A stretch of DNA of 64,000 bases from positions 27,438,944-27,502,943 of the forward strand of contig CM031864.1 of the NCBI GenBank assembly GCA_018697195.1, in the 5' to 3' direction. Positions 1 to 12,698 of this stretch are shown here, in pieces. Positions within the stretch are counted from its first letter, which is position 1; every line of letters starts with the position of its first letter. The translations under genes were made by a program, and so were the position numbers. The notes under the pieces were generated by a model. It was not told the DNA's origin and made no database searches. It saw only the letters and a program-made list of their open reading frames with translations. The stretch is from Certhia americana (Eukaryota > Chordata > Aves > Passeriformes > Certhiidae).

Positions 1-149
1 AAAATAGTTTTGTACTTGTCCTGCAGACAAGATCCTGCCATTAGGAAATCTTACTGGTACTTTATTTTCCTTGTCAAAGTGTTGCATACTGCCAGTACCT
101 GGGTCAGGGGTAGGGCAAGGGGTAGTGGTGCCACAACCTTCCTTCTTCT

Positions 150-650
150 TAAGGAAGCCGCTTGGTGGCACAGGCACTCACACTCACTCACAGCACTCAC
201 ACCAGATAGCTCACATAGTGATCACCAACAAAGGAGCAGAAAGGGTCTTCATGTGGAATTCTACAGGAGTTTATTCAGTCTCATACTCGAAGGGGTCCAG
301 GAACGAAGACAGAGCACAATGGAGGGTCTATGCCTTAAATAGAGGGATAAGGGAGGGTAGAGAAAGCAACAAGGTCCAATGATTTAACGGGCTTAGGAGC
401 AGTACAAAGGATGGGCAAAGATTTGCAGGCTATAGGGGAGCAGGGGGTGGGGCACTGCAGCAAAATGGGGCCAATGGGAAAGCAGGGAAGGAAGAACATT
501 CCAGGGAATGTACATGTAAGGAAAAAAGGAGTGGGGAGGCCAACTGGCAGGAAAAACTGAGGTATGTTTGTGTAAATATGAATGGATTCTGGGAGAAACA
601 CCACTTCCTGTCTCTAACCAGTGGAGATTTTTTTCTTGCTTAGGGTTCAT
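150..650 (-). mobile_element. LTR-like retroviral fragment
   Basis: Read on the minus strand, this stretch has the order of a retroviral LTR: a TATA-like box (TATTTAAGG, + positions 333-343) and then, about 60 bp downstream, a polyadenylation signal AATAAA (+ positions 270-275). No TG/CA ends or target duplication could be fixed, so the limits are approximate. I see no linked gag or pol. It could be a degenerate solo LTR; the family was not identified. Confidence 0.42.
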
Positions 651-927
651 CCCTCCAAGGAATCATTCTGAACCCTATATCCTTAGGCCCACTGGCCTTC
701 ACATCAAAGTATGCGGAACTTCAAAGAGTGAGTAACACTTTCTATTACCCATCTTCTTGGGAATGGGTTGTCAGGGACTGCAAAGACTGTGTTAAGGGCT
801 CATTAGAAGAACTGGAAAAGAGATTCTAAGTTTTAGCATGATGAATTTGGACCATTCACTGGAAAGGGGATGGAGAAGAGACCAGAAGAAGCAGTTCTCC
901 TGCTGCTGAGGAAAATGGCACTTCTTG

Positions 928-993
928 CTTTTCTCTTGTATGTTCTTATGCTGCATGGGGCTTTTCTCTTGTATGTTCTTATGCTGCATGGGG
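928..993. repeat. Perfect 33-bp tandem duplication
   Basis: Two identical adjacent 33-bp units occupy 928-960 and 961-993, each starting CTTTTCTCTTG and ending GCATGGGG. Perfect identity suggests a recent slippage or unequal-exchange event in otherwise non-coding sequence. Confidence 0.9.
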
Positions 994-1064
994 TAGCAGA
1001 TACAGCCTTGTTCCCACAATGGCATCCACATTGTTTGTTTGCCCCTTGATTCTTACCCAGAAGC

Positions 1065-1610
1065 TTGAAATGTGCTCCAGACATACCAACCCTTCCATTA
1101 CTTACCCTCTGCCATCCCTTTGCCTCTCCAGCTCTGCCTATCCCTCCTGAAGAACCTAGAACTTTCCATCAGGGCACTCCAGTCACAGGACTCATTCTAC
1201 TGGGTTTTCCTTATGCCAAGGAGGTTGAATCTCTGGCACTGGACCGAAGCCTTGAGCTCCTCTTTTTTGTTGCTCATGCAGAGTGTGCTGATACAGAAAC
1301 ATTTTGAGAGGTTCATTGCAGCCAACACCTTGTAGAGCAGATTGAGGGATCCCACTAGTGCTCATTTCCTTGATTTTTGGCAATCCATCGCATTGCTCAT
1401 CACTGGCCAGCCTAGTTTTGTCCCCTTCCCCCTTCCAAGCTACTTCAAAGCTCTGTCATACGACCCCTACGGGTTCCTGTGCTAGAGCTCTTTTTTTCCT
1501 CCCTGAGAAAGGTGTATCCCATCAGGAGTCAGAAGACCAGGTATTGAGGAGATCCTTCCATGGTCAACAAACACAAAATTTGCATGGTTTTAGATCCTAA
1601 AATTATTAGG
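1065..1610 (-). mobile_element. Degenerate interspersed repeat, possibly CR1 ORF2
   Basis: The reverse complement of about 1085-1215 resembles CR1 endonuclease-region DNA (a tract reading ACTGGAGTGCCCTGATGG followed by CTTCAGGAGGGATAGGCAG). The rest looks like old repeat with stops in all frames. The identification rests on remembered CR1 sequence and is tentative. No intact protein remains. Confidence 0.3.
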
Positions 1611-1861
1611 ACAATGTTGTATTTTCAGACATCTATGAAGAGCTGCTGGAACACTAAAACTCTGGTCTGGCCTAAACAATAAACATAAAATGATGATTTA
1701 TTTTAATGTGATGTAAAAATAATTAATAGAATTTATTTTTCATTGAATGGATGACTTTTTTTTGTGATGGAATCTGAGTCTTAAATTCTACTGCATAGTC
1801 TATTTTTAAAACTAATTCACACAAAACCCAGAAAAACTTTATTATTAGTTGTCCTGAGTTG

Positions 1862-3558
1862 GCCTTAATTGGACAATTTTGTAATATTGATGCCTAATTA
1901 GGCCAATGAAAAGAGTGGATACGCCTTTTGTAAATACACTTAAGACCAAAAAAAAAAGCCCAGGAATAGCTCTGTTCATTTCCAGCTTTGGTGAGGACAG
2001 GTTAGGCCTGGGAGCCAGTCTTAGCTAGGCCTGCATAGCTGGGTTTAGGCTGGCTCCCGGGGGAGCTCAGCTGAGATTCTCCTGTCTCCAGAGGGGCGGT
2101 GAGCAGGGTGGTGAGCAGAGTGCTGACCCCCTCACCGAGGAGCTGCTGAACTCCTCACCGAGGAGCTGATGGGCTTTCACGAGGGCCTTATCCTGACAAA
2201 TGGCTGAGACTCTTTGCCAGCGAGGACAAGCCTTTTCCTAGCGGAGCCCGCCAGACTGTGCCGGACAAAGACTATGTTAGCACCGAGGCAGCTTAAAAGA
2301 GCGTGGTCCAGAGGCCAGAAGCAGCCCTGCAGCTGCCACCATTACAGACCAAGAGCAGCCACGTGGCCAGGATCGGAGGGGCCAGGGCAATCTCACACAA
2401 ACACTTCGGCATGGCTGGCAATTAACTTTGCATTCTCAGCCGCTACAAGCCAGCTTTACTGCAGACAGAAGGATAAAAGCGTCAGCGACAGTTTGGTTTT
2501 TTCTCTGTTTTCATCACCTTAGCAGAGTCGGGCTAGTTTTCATGGTGCTGGCAAGAACCACGTAGCCAGCAAAAAAAGCATGGCGAGCCTTTTTTTTTCT
2601 AAGCTCTTTTTTTTGTTCTTAAAAAAGAGCTTAGACCAGATCAGCTTTTTCAGTGTTGTAAGTCTTTATAAAACTGTTTCAGTTAATGGTAAAGCTTGAG
2701 AACAAATGCTTTTACAAATATAATTTCTCTCTTAAATTAAGAAAAGAAAAAAAAGTAAACACAAAGAGATAATAATGTAAGATTCTAAGGTCAGTAAAGA
2801 GAGTTAATTTTAGACAGAAGGAATTAAAGAATTGTTTTAAGCTTGACTTAAAATCTTGTAAAGCTATAGTAAAAATATATTTGACTTTGTTTTTGATTCC
2901 TTGTAACACATAGAGATTCATTAGGGGAATGTAGCATTCTAGCACAGCTGTGAGCCAAGGCACCAGTAGTTGAAGCAGATGCATGTTGCTGTGGATCTAG
3001 TAAGACACTTGAGCATAAAGAAATAAGAAACTTTACTCTAGAGATAGTAGTGAAAGACCTCTAGTCCCAGAAATAAACAAAGAGAAATTTTGCTCTGTGT
3101 TAAAACAGTTCATCCTTAAAATAGCACCCCAGTAAATTTAAATAACCTATAAAAGCAGCTGAGAGAATGGCTGCAAGACATAAAAGAACTTTCACGCTGC
3201 AGTTTTCCTGTTCCTAGCGGCTGTTTGCAGTAGCATTGAAGCCACAAGAAAAACTATCTTCTTGTAAAAAAGTGTCCATAATATAGTAAAAAAACCTCTT
3301 CTCCCTGAGCAAACTGAAAAAACTATTTCAGAAGTAGTAAACTGACTAAAAGCCCCAAGTTTTTGTCTCTGTGTTGTCAGTAAAAAAATTATTAAGAAAG
3401 AGAAAAAAAAAAAAGCTGTTCTAAAAGTTTTTTTATTCAGATTCTCCTTCTATATTATATTCCTTTTAACTCTGTTAATAAAGTTTTATTCCTTTTAAGT
3501 TTAAGCCTGCTTTGCTCTTAATTGAAAAATTTCCAATTAGCAAACCAAAACTTAGACA
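1862..3558 (+). mobile_element. Repeated element, copy 1, with TIR-like ends
   Basis: The element starts near TTAATTGGACAATTTTG and ends near TTTCCAATTAGCAAACC. It shares its first ~75 bp (including GAAAAGAGTGGATACGCCTT) and its last ~75 bp (AATAAAGTTTTAT, then TTTGCTCTTAATTG) with a second copy at 16.39-17.90 kb in the same orientation. The two ends are imperfect inverted repeats of each other around TAATTGGA. The cores of the two copies differ. It has an AATAAA near the right end and no long open frame. It could be an LTR of an unfamiliar family or a non-autonomous DNA transposon; the family is not recognised. Confidence 0.6.
2599..2634. repeat. Perfect 14-bp inverted repeat (hairpin)
   Basis: The arm CTAAGCTCTTTTTT (2599-2612) is mirrored by AAAAAAGAGCTTAG (2621-2634) across an 8-nt loop. 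It lies inside the first copy of the repeated element. The stem is perfect. A function is not evident. Confidence 0.85.
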
Positions 3559-4664
3559 TTAGTAAAACACAACTATTTTTTACGTAATATAGAAAAGAGA
3601 TTTTAAGTCACTCCTAGTAGTTTTCTTCTCATTTTTAGAGTGGAAAAGACAAAGTTTTAATTAAATAGGATATTTGGCAGGCAATTCTTTAGTCATTAAT
3701 CTGGTTTAGTGCCTTCTGCTATTTGTATAAAAAATGGATTTGTACGTTTTTGAAATTCATTCCTAATAAATGACCAATACTTATGTAGGTTTAATAGACT
3801 CAAGCCTCTAGTGCATGGAAAGCAGTCAAAGGCTTTTGAATCAATTGTATTCTTCACTGCATTGCAATAAGGTCCAGTATGATAACAGATGAGCATCCCA
3901 ACCCTGGGATTTTTGCGGTTATTCATCCAGACTTTTTCCATAGCCCAGTATAAATCACATTAGTCTGTCACAGAATACTGCAATGTGAGGAACCTTATAA
4001 TACCTTATAATCTCAGATGTTTAATGTCCTTTATATAATGCTTTATGAAAACCAAATTAAGTCAATGAAGTTTAACAGTTAACTAGCAGGACTCTGAAGG
4101 AGGAAAAATACCTTCCAAGAAGTTTTTAGGGTGCTTTATGAATACAAAGTCATAGCCATACTACAGCCAAACCACTGGGTTTTGCAAGCATTACTTCAGA
4201 GCATGGATCCCAGCACAAACTCATTTGCTATTTTTTTCTATTTTACTACATACCAGTGCTTATGGCAGTTTAACAGACTGATGGAGGAGAACACGTATAT
4301 TTGTCGTCTGAACTCTATGCTTGACATATAAACTGCTTCTGTTACCTAAAATAACTTTAATTAATCCCATTCAGCATTTTCCTACAGCACAGCATTTCAT
4401 GCTGTAGTTTTAACCTACATAGTCTGAGCTTTACAGAACGGGTTTCTTGTTCTGTCATGGTGGTAGAAGGTCTCCTTAAAATCATCTCAAAATATTAGTG
4501 TAGCCACAATTATTCTCATAAAAACACAAGAAACAAGGAATGAGGTACCTGCATTTCTAATGGCTGTATCCAATTTTAAATTGCTCTTTTCTACATCAAT
4601 GTTATCAGCAAGTTCTATTCTTATATTCTGTGTAGGATTATAGCAATAATATAATAAAGAGACA

Positions 4665-4735
4665 GTAGAGTTGAAGAGGGGTTGGACTTGATGGTCTTAA
4701 AGGTCTTTTTCAACCTTAAAAATTCTAGTATTTAT
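4665..4735 (+). mobile_element. CR1 LINE 3'-end remnant
   Basis: The stretch GGGGTTGGACTTGATGGTCT followed by AAAGGTC and CAACC matches the typical 3' end of CR1 in sense orientation. It is short, diverged and 5'-truncated. Confidence 0.6.
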
Positions 4736-5814
4736 TACTACATCCTCTCTAAGTAAGTAAAGTATTTCTGAACATCTCAAGACGTAAGGTCTTTGCCTAT
4801 GCATTCAGCACAGCAGAGCCATGGTCTTTTTTCCAATAGTTAAGGAAGTAGGTATTTCCAAAACAGGAAATGCACAGGAATCACACAGTGGGGTGTGTTA
4901 GACTGTTTCTCTATCTATGGCTCCTTTCAGAATGTCAAAGCCTTTTAAGAAAATTGAAGTGACAGAAGTTTTCCTTTGTGTTAAAGCAAATTGAATAAAC
5001 ACTGGGTGATAGATAAAGGATATTGTGTATAAACCAGACTGGAGTTTTTATTCAGAAACTGAGCTCTAATAAATAAGGTAAATACAGATGATAGCATTGC
5101 CAAACATGCTGGCATAGGTGTTCACATTTGGATCCTTATTGAACTTTTGCAGGGGAAAAAATGTATGTTCATCACCTATAGAGATGTTTTAAATATATGT
5201 AACTTATTTTTTCTGAGTGTTGGAAATCTGTTTTTGCTCTTTTCTTTTTCTTTTTTCTCAAAGGAAAAAAATTACATGTTAGAAGAAACACTGTATGAGT
5301 AATTCACTTCAGCTAAACTTCGAAGATTTGTCTCGATGGAGCATCTCAAAAAAGTGAAAACCCAAAGGACAAACTCCTTCAAACCCTCTAGTATTTGCCC
5401 CCAGGTCAAATTGATCATTAACCTTTCAAATTACCTTGCATTATGAAAATCATAATGATTTTAATCCTGGGAAAGGAAATTATTCAGGGAACTACATATA
5501 CATTATGCTGTAAATGCCTTTAAGAAAGAACCTCTGAAAAGTTTGTTCTAGCCTGGGGTTTTCTGGTCCATGAGAAATTCCCTCCAGCTTTTAGCCACTG
5601 AGTTGTGTGTTTGTTAAGGGCAGGTGGAAAGGAATGACAACAGGAAGAAAATTTTGTTTATTTACATATTTTTTTTCTTATGTGTAATAAAAAAATGATA
5701 CATTTTTGTAGACTGTATATTTAGCTTTTGTTTTGTGGTTTATGTTGTGTTCTGTCAAGTAGGATGACTGGATCAGGTGAAAGAGCAACTGAGCATGAAA
5801 AATTGCAGCAAATG

Positions 5815-5965
5815 TGGTGGAGTGGTGGAGTCAACATCCCTAGAAGTGTTTAAGAAATTACTGTACATGGTACTCAGTGCTATGGTTTAGTTGACAAGGT
5901 GGTCTTCAGTCACAGGTTGGACTCAATGATCTTGGAGGTTTTAATGATTCTGGGATTCTGTGAGA
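5815..5965 (+). mobile_element. CR1 LINE 3'-end fragment
   Basis: The order is CATCCCTAGAAGTGTTTAAG, GTTGGACTCAATGATCTTGG, then a tail GATTCTGGGATTCTGTGA. This is the characteristic CR1 3' untranslated region with its octamer-like tail. It is strongly 5'-truncated. Confidence 0.7.
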
Positions 5966-7865
5966 AGAAATGGTATCATATTGCCACCAAGTTTCATCCA
6001 GGTCTTAGGGACAATGGAAAGGAGATCCCAAGGCTCACCAAGGAGTAGTAATCCTTCATCAGCACCCAGAAGATTGCTGAGTGATGGAAATTAAACCTGG
6101 AAGGAAGAACTCACCTGCAATTCAACCTGGAGGCCAGAAGTGCAAGGAGAGTTGGCTTCTGAGAAGCAGCTTTCTGAGTAATACTAGTGTTCTGATTTTC
6201 TTAGAATATTTACAATGAAACTCAATAAAATTTCCTATGTCTGTAAACCTTACAGAAATCACTTCGCCTTGTTTCCACATGACAGAGCATGATCACAGCT
6301 GGAGGCTGCAGAAGGATTGCTCAGGGAGACTTGATAGTGCCTTGTCTCTTGAGTAAGAAATGGAGCCAAAGCTACAAGACCTCTGCCAGTGAGGATAAAG
6401 GACAGCCAGCTCCTTCTCCCTTGTTTTCTGATGGTTTCTTTGGAAAAAAACAAAAAACACCTTTTTCATGTGAACTGTATTAACAAATACTTTTTCAAAC
6501 CAACTCTCATAATTTCAATCAATACTAAGACTTTCCTATTGTTGCAGGCAAAAGCTGCTTAGTTCACATAGTTGACTCTAAATCAGAATTAAAGTTGTTT
6601 ACTGATTAGGAGTGACATTCACTAACCAGCAGCAAGGAACTCTGCACCGGTGATTATTCTTAGCAATACTGGTACCCATTTTCTTGACACACAATGTCAA
6701 TGAACATCTACAGAGCTCCCAATACCCCTCTGTATTACCTACCTAACTAGTAGCTAAAAGAGTCCATTTCCCCTCCCACTTACACATATTCCTCCTCTTC
6801 AAAAATGAGATCATTTTTGGAACAAGGCCCTCTTGAGACATCTCTGTATTTTCAATTCAGACACTGCTGACACTGGCATTCTTATCTGACATGCCATCCA
6901 GCCCTTTTCCCAAGATTGTGCCATGGGATTGACCACCTCACAGGTTTTAATAACCCCATGAGTTAATTAACCTGAAACGGGTCAATTCATCTTCATCTAC
7001 TTTTTTCCCTGCAGGCTCTTTTTCTTTAATAACAAGGCTTTACCTGTTTTTGCAAGTTTTGTTTATATTCTCCAAATTCTGCGTGTCTTATCCTGTCAGT
7101 CTGTCCTTTCCTATATTTCTAATATATTTTCCAAGATAGTTCTCAGATCTATCAGCAGCAGTGCAGTCAAGAGGTTGGCCTTCAATGAGATACTCTTCAA
7201 ATCAAAGGAGAAAATTTTATTATTTATGGTTGCATAAGCTTCTTTGTCCTTCACATATATTATGTAACGGATGGAAGCTTGAGAGGAAGAGAAAGAGAGT
7301 CAGTCTCTAGGGTGCTGAGTTTTCACTCAGGACAATGGAGAAATAGAGTGTGCCTGTAGACATGCTGACAGATCAGCAGAGGTAGTTCAGTGAAGTATTG
7401 AGTGTTAGAGACAAATGCTATTGATCTATAATTAGTACCAGACTCACTAGTAACTGCACTATAGTGCAGCCTATTAGGTTATTGGAGACATCTCTAATGT
7501 AAGGAAAAAAAAACCCTCATGTTGCTGTGTGTGAAGTCCCAAGTGTTCAGTGATTAACAGCATGTTGTGCTCAAAATTTGGTCAGTCTCATCTCTACAGC
7601 TCAAAGCTGAGATGCATTTCAAAGGATTAAATCTCTTCTGGAATACCTGTGGATGTTTGGGGTTTTTTTTAACTCCTGCAGCTAAGAAAGAGATTTACCA
7701 GGGCTCAAAATTAATTTTCTCCCTAAGTAAAAAAAAAAAAAGAACTTTTTAAATGTCCTCCTAATTGATCCTTATGAAGGCTAAATAAAAATTAGTAATT
7801 CATGCAAGGTTGTGAAGTGAACCCATTGTTACCCATCAAAATGGTGGTTGAGGAAAAGAATGAAA

Positions 7866-8250
7866 CTAAATTGCTGACACTGGGAGGCACACCAGGATAT
7901 TGTCAGGTCCCATCCTCCTGCTCAAGCAGGATAAGCTAGGGCTGAGTGTCCAGAATTTTGTAAAAATTTTGTTATTAGACATTTTTCTAAATTTTGTCCA
8001 TTTGGGGTTTTAATATCTCCCAGACTGGATACTCTAAAATCTCCTGGGCAATCTGTTTGTTTTTGCAGTAAAATTGTGCTTTTTTATGTTGAAATTTCAT
8101 GGATTAAAATCCAATCAGGTTCTTATATATATAAAAAATTTTCTTCTGAGCCTTCTATTCTCCAGACTAAACAGTCCCAGGCCACTTAACCTCTCCTTGT
8201 GGGAGGGAAGATCTAGTCTTTTACCCATTTTTTTGGCCCTAAACAAGGTA
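7866..8250 (-). mobile_element. Old CR1 LINE fragment
   Basis: Antisense CR1 blocks are recognisable, including CTGCTCAAGCAGGATAAGCT and, later, CTGAGCCTTCTATTCTCCAG and ACTAAACAGTCCCAG. The middle is heavily diverged, pointing to an old copy. Confidence 0.6.
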
Positions 8251-8879
8251 ACTAATTTTCAAGAGTCTACTTGACTCTTGAAATAAAATTTTCCTACTGA
8301 TGGACGAATTTTTTATAAAAATTAGATAATTTTTTCTGTCATTTTTTATTCCTTGAAAACTAATGACTAAAACTTGACTTCATTAGAGGCTCTAGGAGCT
8401 TTTTGTTTTCCTTTAAGTGATGCTATAGAGAAACAAATATTATTCCATTTTTCTTACTATTAGAACCACAGGTCCATTCAAGAATTCTCCACCCAAATAT
8501 AATGTTTTATTCCTGAAATTTTAGGAATCAGAACTCATAAGCATAAAAAGGAGCTCTCATAATTTCCTTTTCCTCATTCCTCTTAAACACACAGCTAATC
8601 TGGAAGTATAAAGACATCTTTTGTTTTCCTTCTGGAGAGCTTTATTCCAGCAGGATCCTATAGTGGTCTGATCACATAAAAAATCCCACAATTTTCCCCA
8701 AGCACTACCAGGCAATGCTGTCTATAACACTGAAGCCTTGAGTAACTTTAATAATTTGAAGATCATGCTGCTAAAATTCTCATTGGTCTAATTGGTTTGC
8801 TGAGTGAAGCACCCAGTTCTAGCCCAGATAATTTAATAGCTTCCACAGGGTCACCTACCCTCATCGACTTTTGTGAGAG

Positions 8880-9260
8880 AGACTACACTGATTCAGTCAT
8901 CCAGAAACAGAACTTTTAATAAGGGAAAAATAACAAACTAGACACCGTGCACAGTACAGGGATCAGACCAAAAAAGTGCGGGATCCAGGATGTACAGCAG
9001 CTTTATGCACGTACCAGAGAATGGGGTTAAGGTGGGGATCTGGCGGGACAATCCAACTGTAGAAAGTGATTAGGAATATGGAAAATATTGCGGCAAAATA
9101 TAACCAATAATAATAACAAGAACTGAGAACTTTCTAGCAACATTTTCCATATGAGGTATTCAGGGGTGGGCCTTAGCTCACCCTGATTGAGAGGAACTTT
9201 CCCCTGGCTTAAAGCCAAGGTCTTCACCCTCCTCCGTGGAGCAGATCCCAATACTGGAGA
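8880..9260 (-). mobile_element. LTR-like fragment
   Basis: On the minus strand there is a TATA-like CATAAAG (about 9003-9009) followed by a variant poly(A) signal ATTAAA (8915-8920). This is the order expected in an LTR. There are no clear ends or target duplication. The family was not identified. Confidence 0.35.
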
Positions 9261-10260
9261 ATTTTTTAGATTGATCTCACTGCTCTTGGATATGTGAATA
9301 TGTAGAACAAGAACATACAAGCTCCATGAAGAAGTCTTTATTGGTTGTACAACCAATTAGAGATGGTAAATCTCTTCCTTAATGTTTAACTGTCTTTAAA
9401 AACTTGAAAGGAAACATTTATATATTTTCCACAAAATGAACAACATTCAGCTACAAATAAATATTAGAAAAAGTCTTGATAAATAAAATTCTAGGAATTA
9501 GAAAATTTTTTTAGATTTTTTTTTTTCATTTTTTAAATAGTATTTTTTAGAAAATAAAACACTTTTTTCTGACTAGGAAGAAGCTGATTTAACTTCACTT
9601 TATTTCTAGTTTTATTTAAATAGACTCACATTTGCACAACTCTAAAAGAGAAAGGACTTGACAGAATTTTTTCTAGATCTTAACATTTTAAGTTCTCTAC
9701 AATAAATTAAGCTTTTGTTTAAAGATCTTTGTATTATTCCAGAGACACTATTATGTGGAGCTATTCCTGTAATGTCCTAATAAGGGAGTTGAAATATTTT
9801 ATTTTATTTTGTTGGTAAATCTCTTCCACAATATCAGTAAATTAAGTAGATTCTCCATCCTGATTTAGAAGTCTTATTTGTTGTGTTTTCAGAGTGTCTT
9901 AGCAGATTGGAACTTGTAATGAATAAGTTTGAATTTTTGGCACTGATGGGTAAAATGTGTCAAACAGTTCATGGGCTTGGACTGCTGATATGATGAGCCA
10001 TAACGGAAAAAATGCTAAAATGGCAAATCATATTTTGAATGAAGACTTATATTTTCAAATTAAGCCCTTTTAACTATCATCTTTGCAAAATTAAAAAAAA
10101 AAACAGTAGAAAAGTGAAACAAATGTAAAAATACTGATTTCCCACTAAACAGAAAGTGGTTTTCAACCTGTTGTACCTTATATATCAATCAATAGGATGG
10201 AATTAAATGATTATGTGTCTGTCAGTGGTTTCTGGGATAATTGTTATTATGTATGAATTT

Positions 10261-10311
10261 GGGGGTGGGGTGGGGTGGGGGGTTTTTTTGTTTGTTTTTT
10301 GGGGTTTGGGG
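10261..10311 (+). repeat. G-rich tract with G-quadruplex pattern
   Basis: Four runs of four to six G separated by single T occupy 10261-10282. After a T-rich spacer, GGGGTTTGGGG follows at 10301-10311. The first block satisfies the usual four-tract G-quadruplex pattern with one-base loops. Confidence 0.85.
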
Positions 10312-10675
10312 TTTTTTATTTTAAAGAAAAGTCATGCAAGAGATACAAATCTATTTCTCACACCAGTTACCTCATTGCCATAACCCACAGGTATATGTGA
10401 AAAATATATCTTTCTAAACTCATAACTGGAAAGGATGTGACCATCATTGCTGTGGGGGGACCTTTGGAGGATGGGGAAGGGTCCAGGCAGAGCAGGACAT
10501 AATTCCAGAGTATGCAAAGATGGTGAAACTGTGGGCAAGATCTACTTGTGGCAGGTGAATTTGCCATCTTGGAGAAAGAGGGGAAAGCATGAGAATGGGG
10601 GGTGTTTCACAGGAAGCTGTAAAAGGAATTTTCTATCACATGATTTTTTAACCACATGTCACTTCTCTGTGCCCA

Positions 10676-11085
10676 GGACAGGCTGAGGGAGCTGGGGCTG
10701 CTCAGCCTGGAGAGGAGCCCCAGTTGAGAGGAGCCCTCAGCCCTGGGTGTCCCTGTCTGCAGGGAGGGGCAGAGCAGGGCCCAGGTTCTGCTCTGGGGCC
10801 CAGCAATGGCACCAGAGCCACGGGCAGGGACTGAGCCCAGCAATTCCCCCTGCACAGGAGGCAGAGCTTCTGCCCTGGGCACTGCCCAGCCCTGGACAGA
10901 TTGTCCAGAGAGGCTGTGGAGTCTCCTCCCTGGGGATGTTCCAGAGCCCTCTGGACACACTCCTGTGCCCTGTGCTCTGGGATGGCCCTGCTGGAGCAGG
11001 GAGGTGGCACCAGAGGAGCCACTGAGGTCCCTTCCAATCTGACCCGCTCTGGGATCCTGTGTGATTTGGCTCTGTGATCTTACAA
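10676..11085 (+). mobile_element. CR1 LINE fragment (3' end)
   Basis: The region shows sense CR1 landmarks: GGGCTGCTCAGCCTGGAGAG, then CCAGAGCCCTCTGGACAC, GATGGCCCTGCTGGAGCAGG, GAGGTCCCTTCCAATCTG, and a tail CTGGGATCCTGTGTGA. Several open frames across it are incidental to its high GC. The copy is 5'-truncated. Confidence 0.85.
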
Positions 11086-11589
11086 AAGGCCGCCTTAATC
11101 AGACTACGGCCTCTCCAAGATGTTTTTTTAGGGAGCGGCAATGATGAGTATGGAGCAAAAACTGCATCCAGAGAAGAGACTTTTTCTTCCTACCCCTTCT
11201 CTCTACCCCCATTACAGACAAATAGTAAGACGACAGAATTATTTACTTTTATACAAGGGAGGATCTGGGCTTCTGCCCTGATGAGGACTGTGTGTTGGAA
11301 TGACAGAGATCTCCTGGAGTCACACCTGTTGAGAGGTCTGTCCTGGTCACTGTGGCAGCAGATAGGGCAACTAGACTGTATCCTTTCCACTGGCTCTGCA
11401 CCATGGTCCTGCATAGAGACAGGTTTGCTACTCGCAGGCAGAGAGAAGTCAGTCAGTTTTCTCCTGCATTTTCTATGTGAAGCAACAGATGTCATGGCCA
11501 AACAAAGACAGGCAGTGTTGGGGGGATGTGACACAAATATCTCAGCAGCTTTGAGGAAACTCTGCCTGTTTTGGCACTGGATTGCCAGA
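11086..11589. other. Unassigned sequence between two CR1 copies
   Basis: An open frame of 173 codons on + (11074-11595) and one of 157 on - (11190-11663) overlap here. Neither shows a recognisable domain, both run into CR1 sequence, and no splice sites frame them. I treat the tract as unidentified repeat or spacer, not as a gene. Confidence 0.4.
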
Positions 11590-11822
11590 GAGTAGGAAGA
11601 AATTCTTCCCTGTGAAGGTGAGGCCCCTACACAGATTGCCAAGTGAAGCTGTGGCTGTCCCATCCCTGGAAGTGTTCAAGGCTAGTTCAGATGGGGCTTG
11701 GAGCAACCTGGGCCAGCGGAAAATGCTCCTGCTAGGGGCTAGGGTGTTGGAATGAGATGAGATGAGATTTAAGATCTATGCCACCCCCAAACCATTCTGT
11801 GATTCCATGATTCTCTGTTCCA
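11590..11822 (+). mobile_element. CR1 LINE 3'-end fragment
   Basis: The sense CR1 signature is GAAGCTGTGGCTGTCCCATC, GGCTTGGAGCAACCTGGGCC, then CAAACCATTCTGTGATTCCA and TGATTCTC. It ends in the typical ATTCTGTGATTC tail. Confidence 0.82.
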
Positions 11823-11839
11823 AAAAGTGGATGTCAAAG

Positions 11840-12262
11840 GTCAGAAAAAGTGCAGAGCCTGCGTGTGCTGAGGCTGTCCTGATGTATGTGTATTGATATA
11901 AGGTGGTCAGCAAGACCTTGGAGTATAGTCAGTGACCTTTTTCCTGACTGAAGCATGCCTGGAAGTAAACATAACTAAGCAGGATACCAAAGCTGTGCAG
12001 TTGGTCAAAGTGTGTGTCCCTAAAGGTTTGAACCTGTAGTGGGGAGGGGACTCCAACAGTAAAGATGGTGATATGGCCAGGAATTGAGACACGGCAGTGC
12101 AAGATCCCTGCGGTGATCACATAAGTGCCTTGTAATTTGCTGCCCGTTGAATAACCCAATCAGATTCCTTTATGTTGCAATACCTTTTCAATGGATTGTA
12201 GGTTTTTTGTCTATTTTCGACTGTACAACCTGAAATGATAATAAAGTTACTGTACCAGCCTA
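11840..12262 (+). mobile_element. Possible LTR-like sequence
   Basis: There is a CCAAT-type box (ACCCAATCAGATTCC, about 12156-12170) and, about 70 bp later, AATAAAG (12239-12245). No TG/CA ends or duplication could be fixed. Ordinary unique DNA is the alternative. Confidence 0.25.
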
Positions 12263-12680
12263 GGCAATCCCGATGAAATTTTCCTTAAATATCAGACTAA
12301 GTTGAAAAATTTATGCGATTACGACATGAGCACATTCCTGATTTACATGTGAAGGGAAGGTTTTGGGAATAGTAAGGTTTGGGATGGAAGGTTTTAATTT
12401 TGGGAAGGGGAAAAAGGTTTGGAAGGTTTGGGAAGTCGGTTTGGGTCCTCTGTTAATTTTTGACCCAAATCTATACAAAAGACTGCTCTTTGAAATGTCA
12501 TGTTGAATGTAGAATTTTGCATTCCATAAGAAATATAAATTTAGGGATGGTATTTGAGTGTCTTCCCTGCTGCAAGTTACTGCCAATGCCCTGGAATGAT
12601 TCACACTGACAGTTTACTTTATTAATATCAAATTGTGACTAGTTAAGATTTTACGATTGTCAGTGATAGTGTCTCCTGTT

Positions 12681-12698
12681 GGGGGGGGGGGGGGGGGG
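12681..12698 (+). repeat. Homopolymer of 18 G
   Basis: This is an uninterrupted run of 18 G. Such runs are unstable and prone to length error in sequencing and assembly. Confidence 0.9.

Noticed and set aside
10607..11141. Several 78-134 codon frames on both strands
   Set aside because: These are incidental frames in a CR1 3' fragment.
11074..11663. Frames of 173 (+) and 157 (-) codons
   Set aside because: They are mutually overlapping, have no recognisable family, and are flanked by and partly within CR1 copies.
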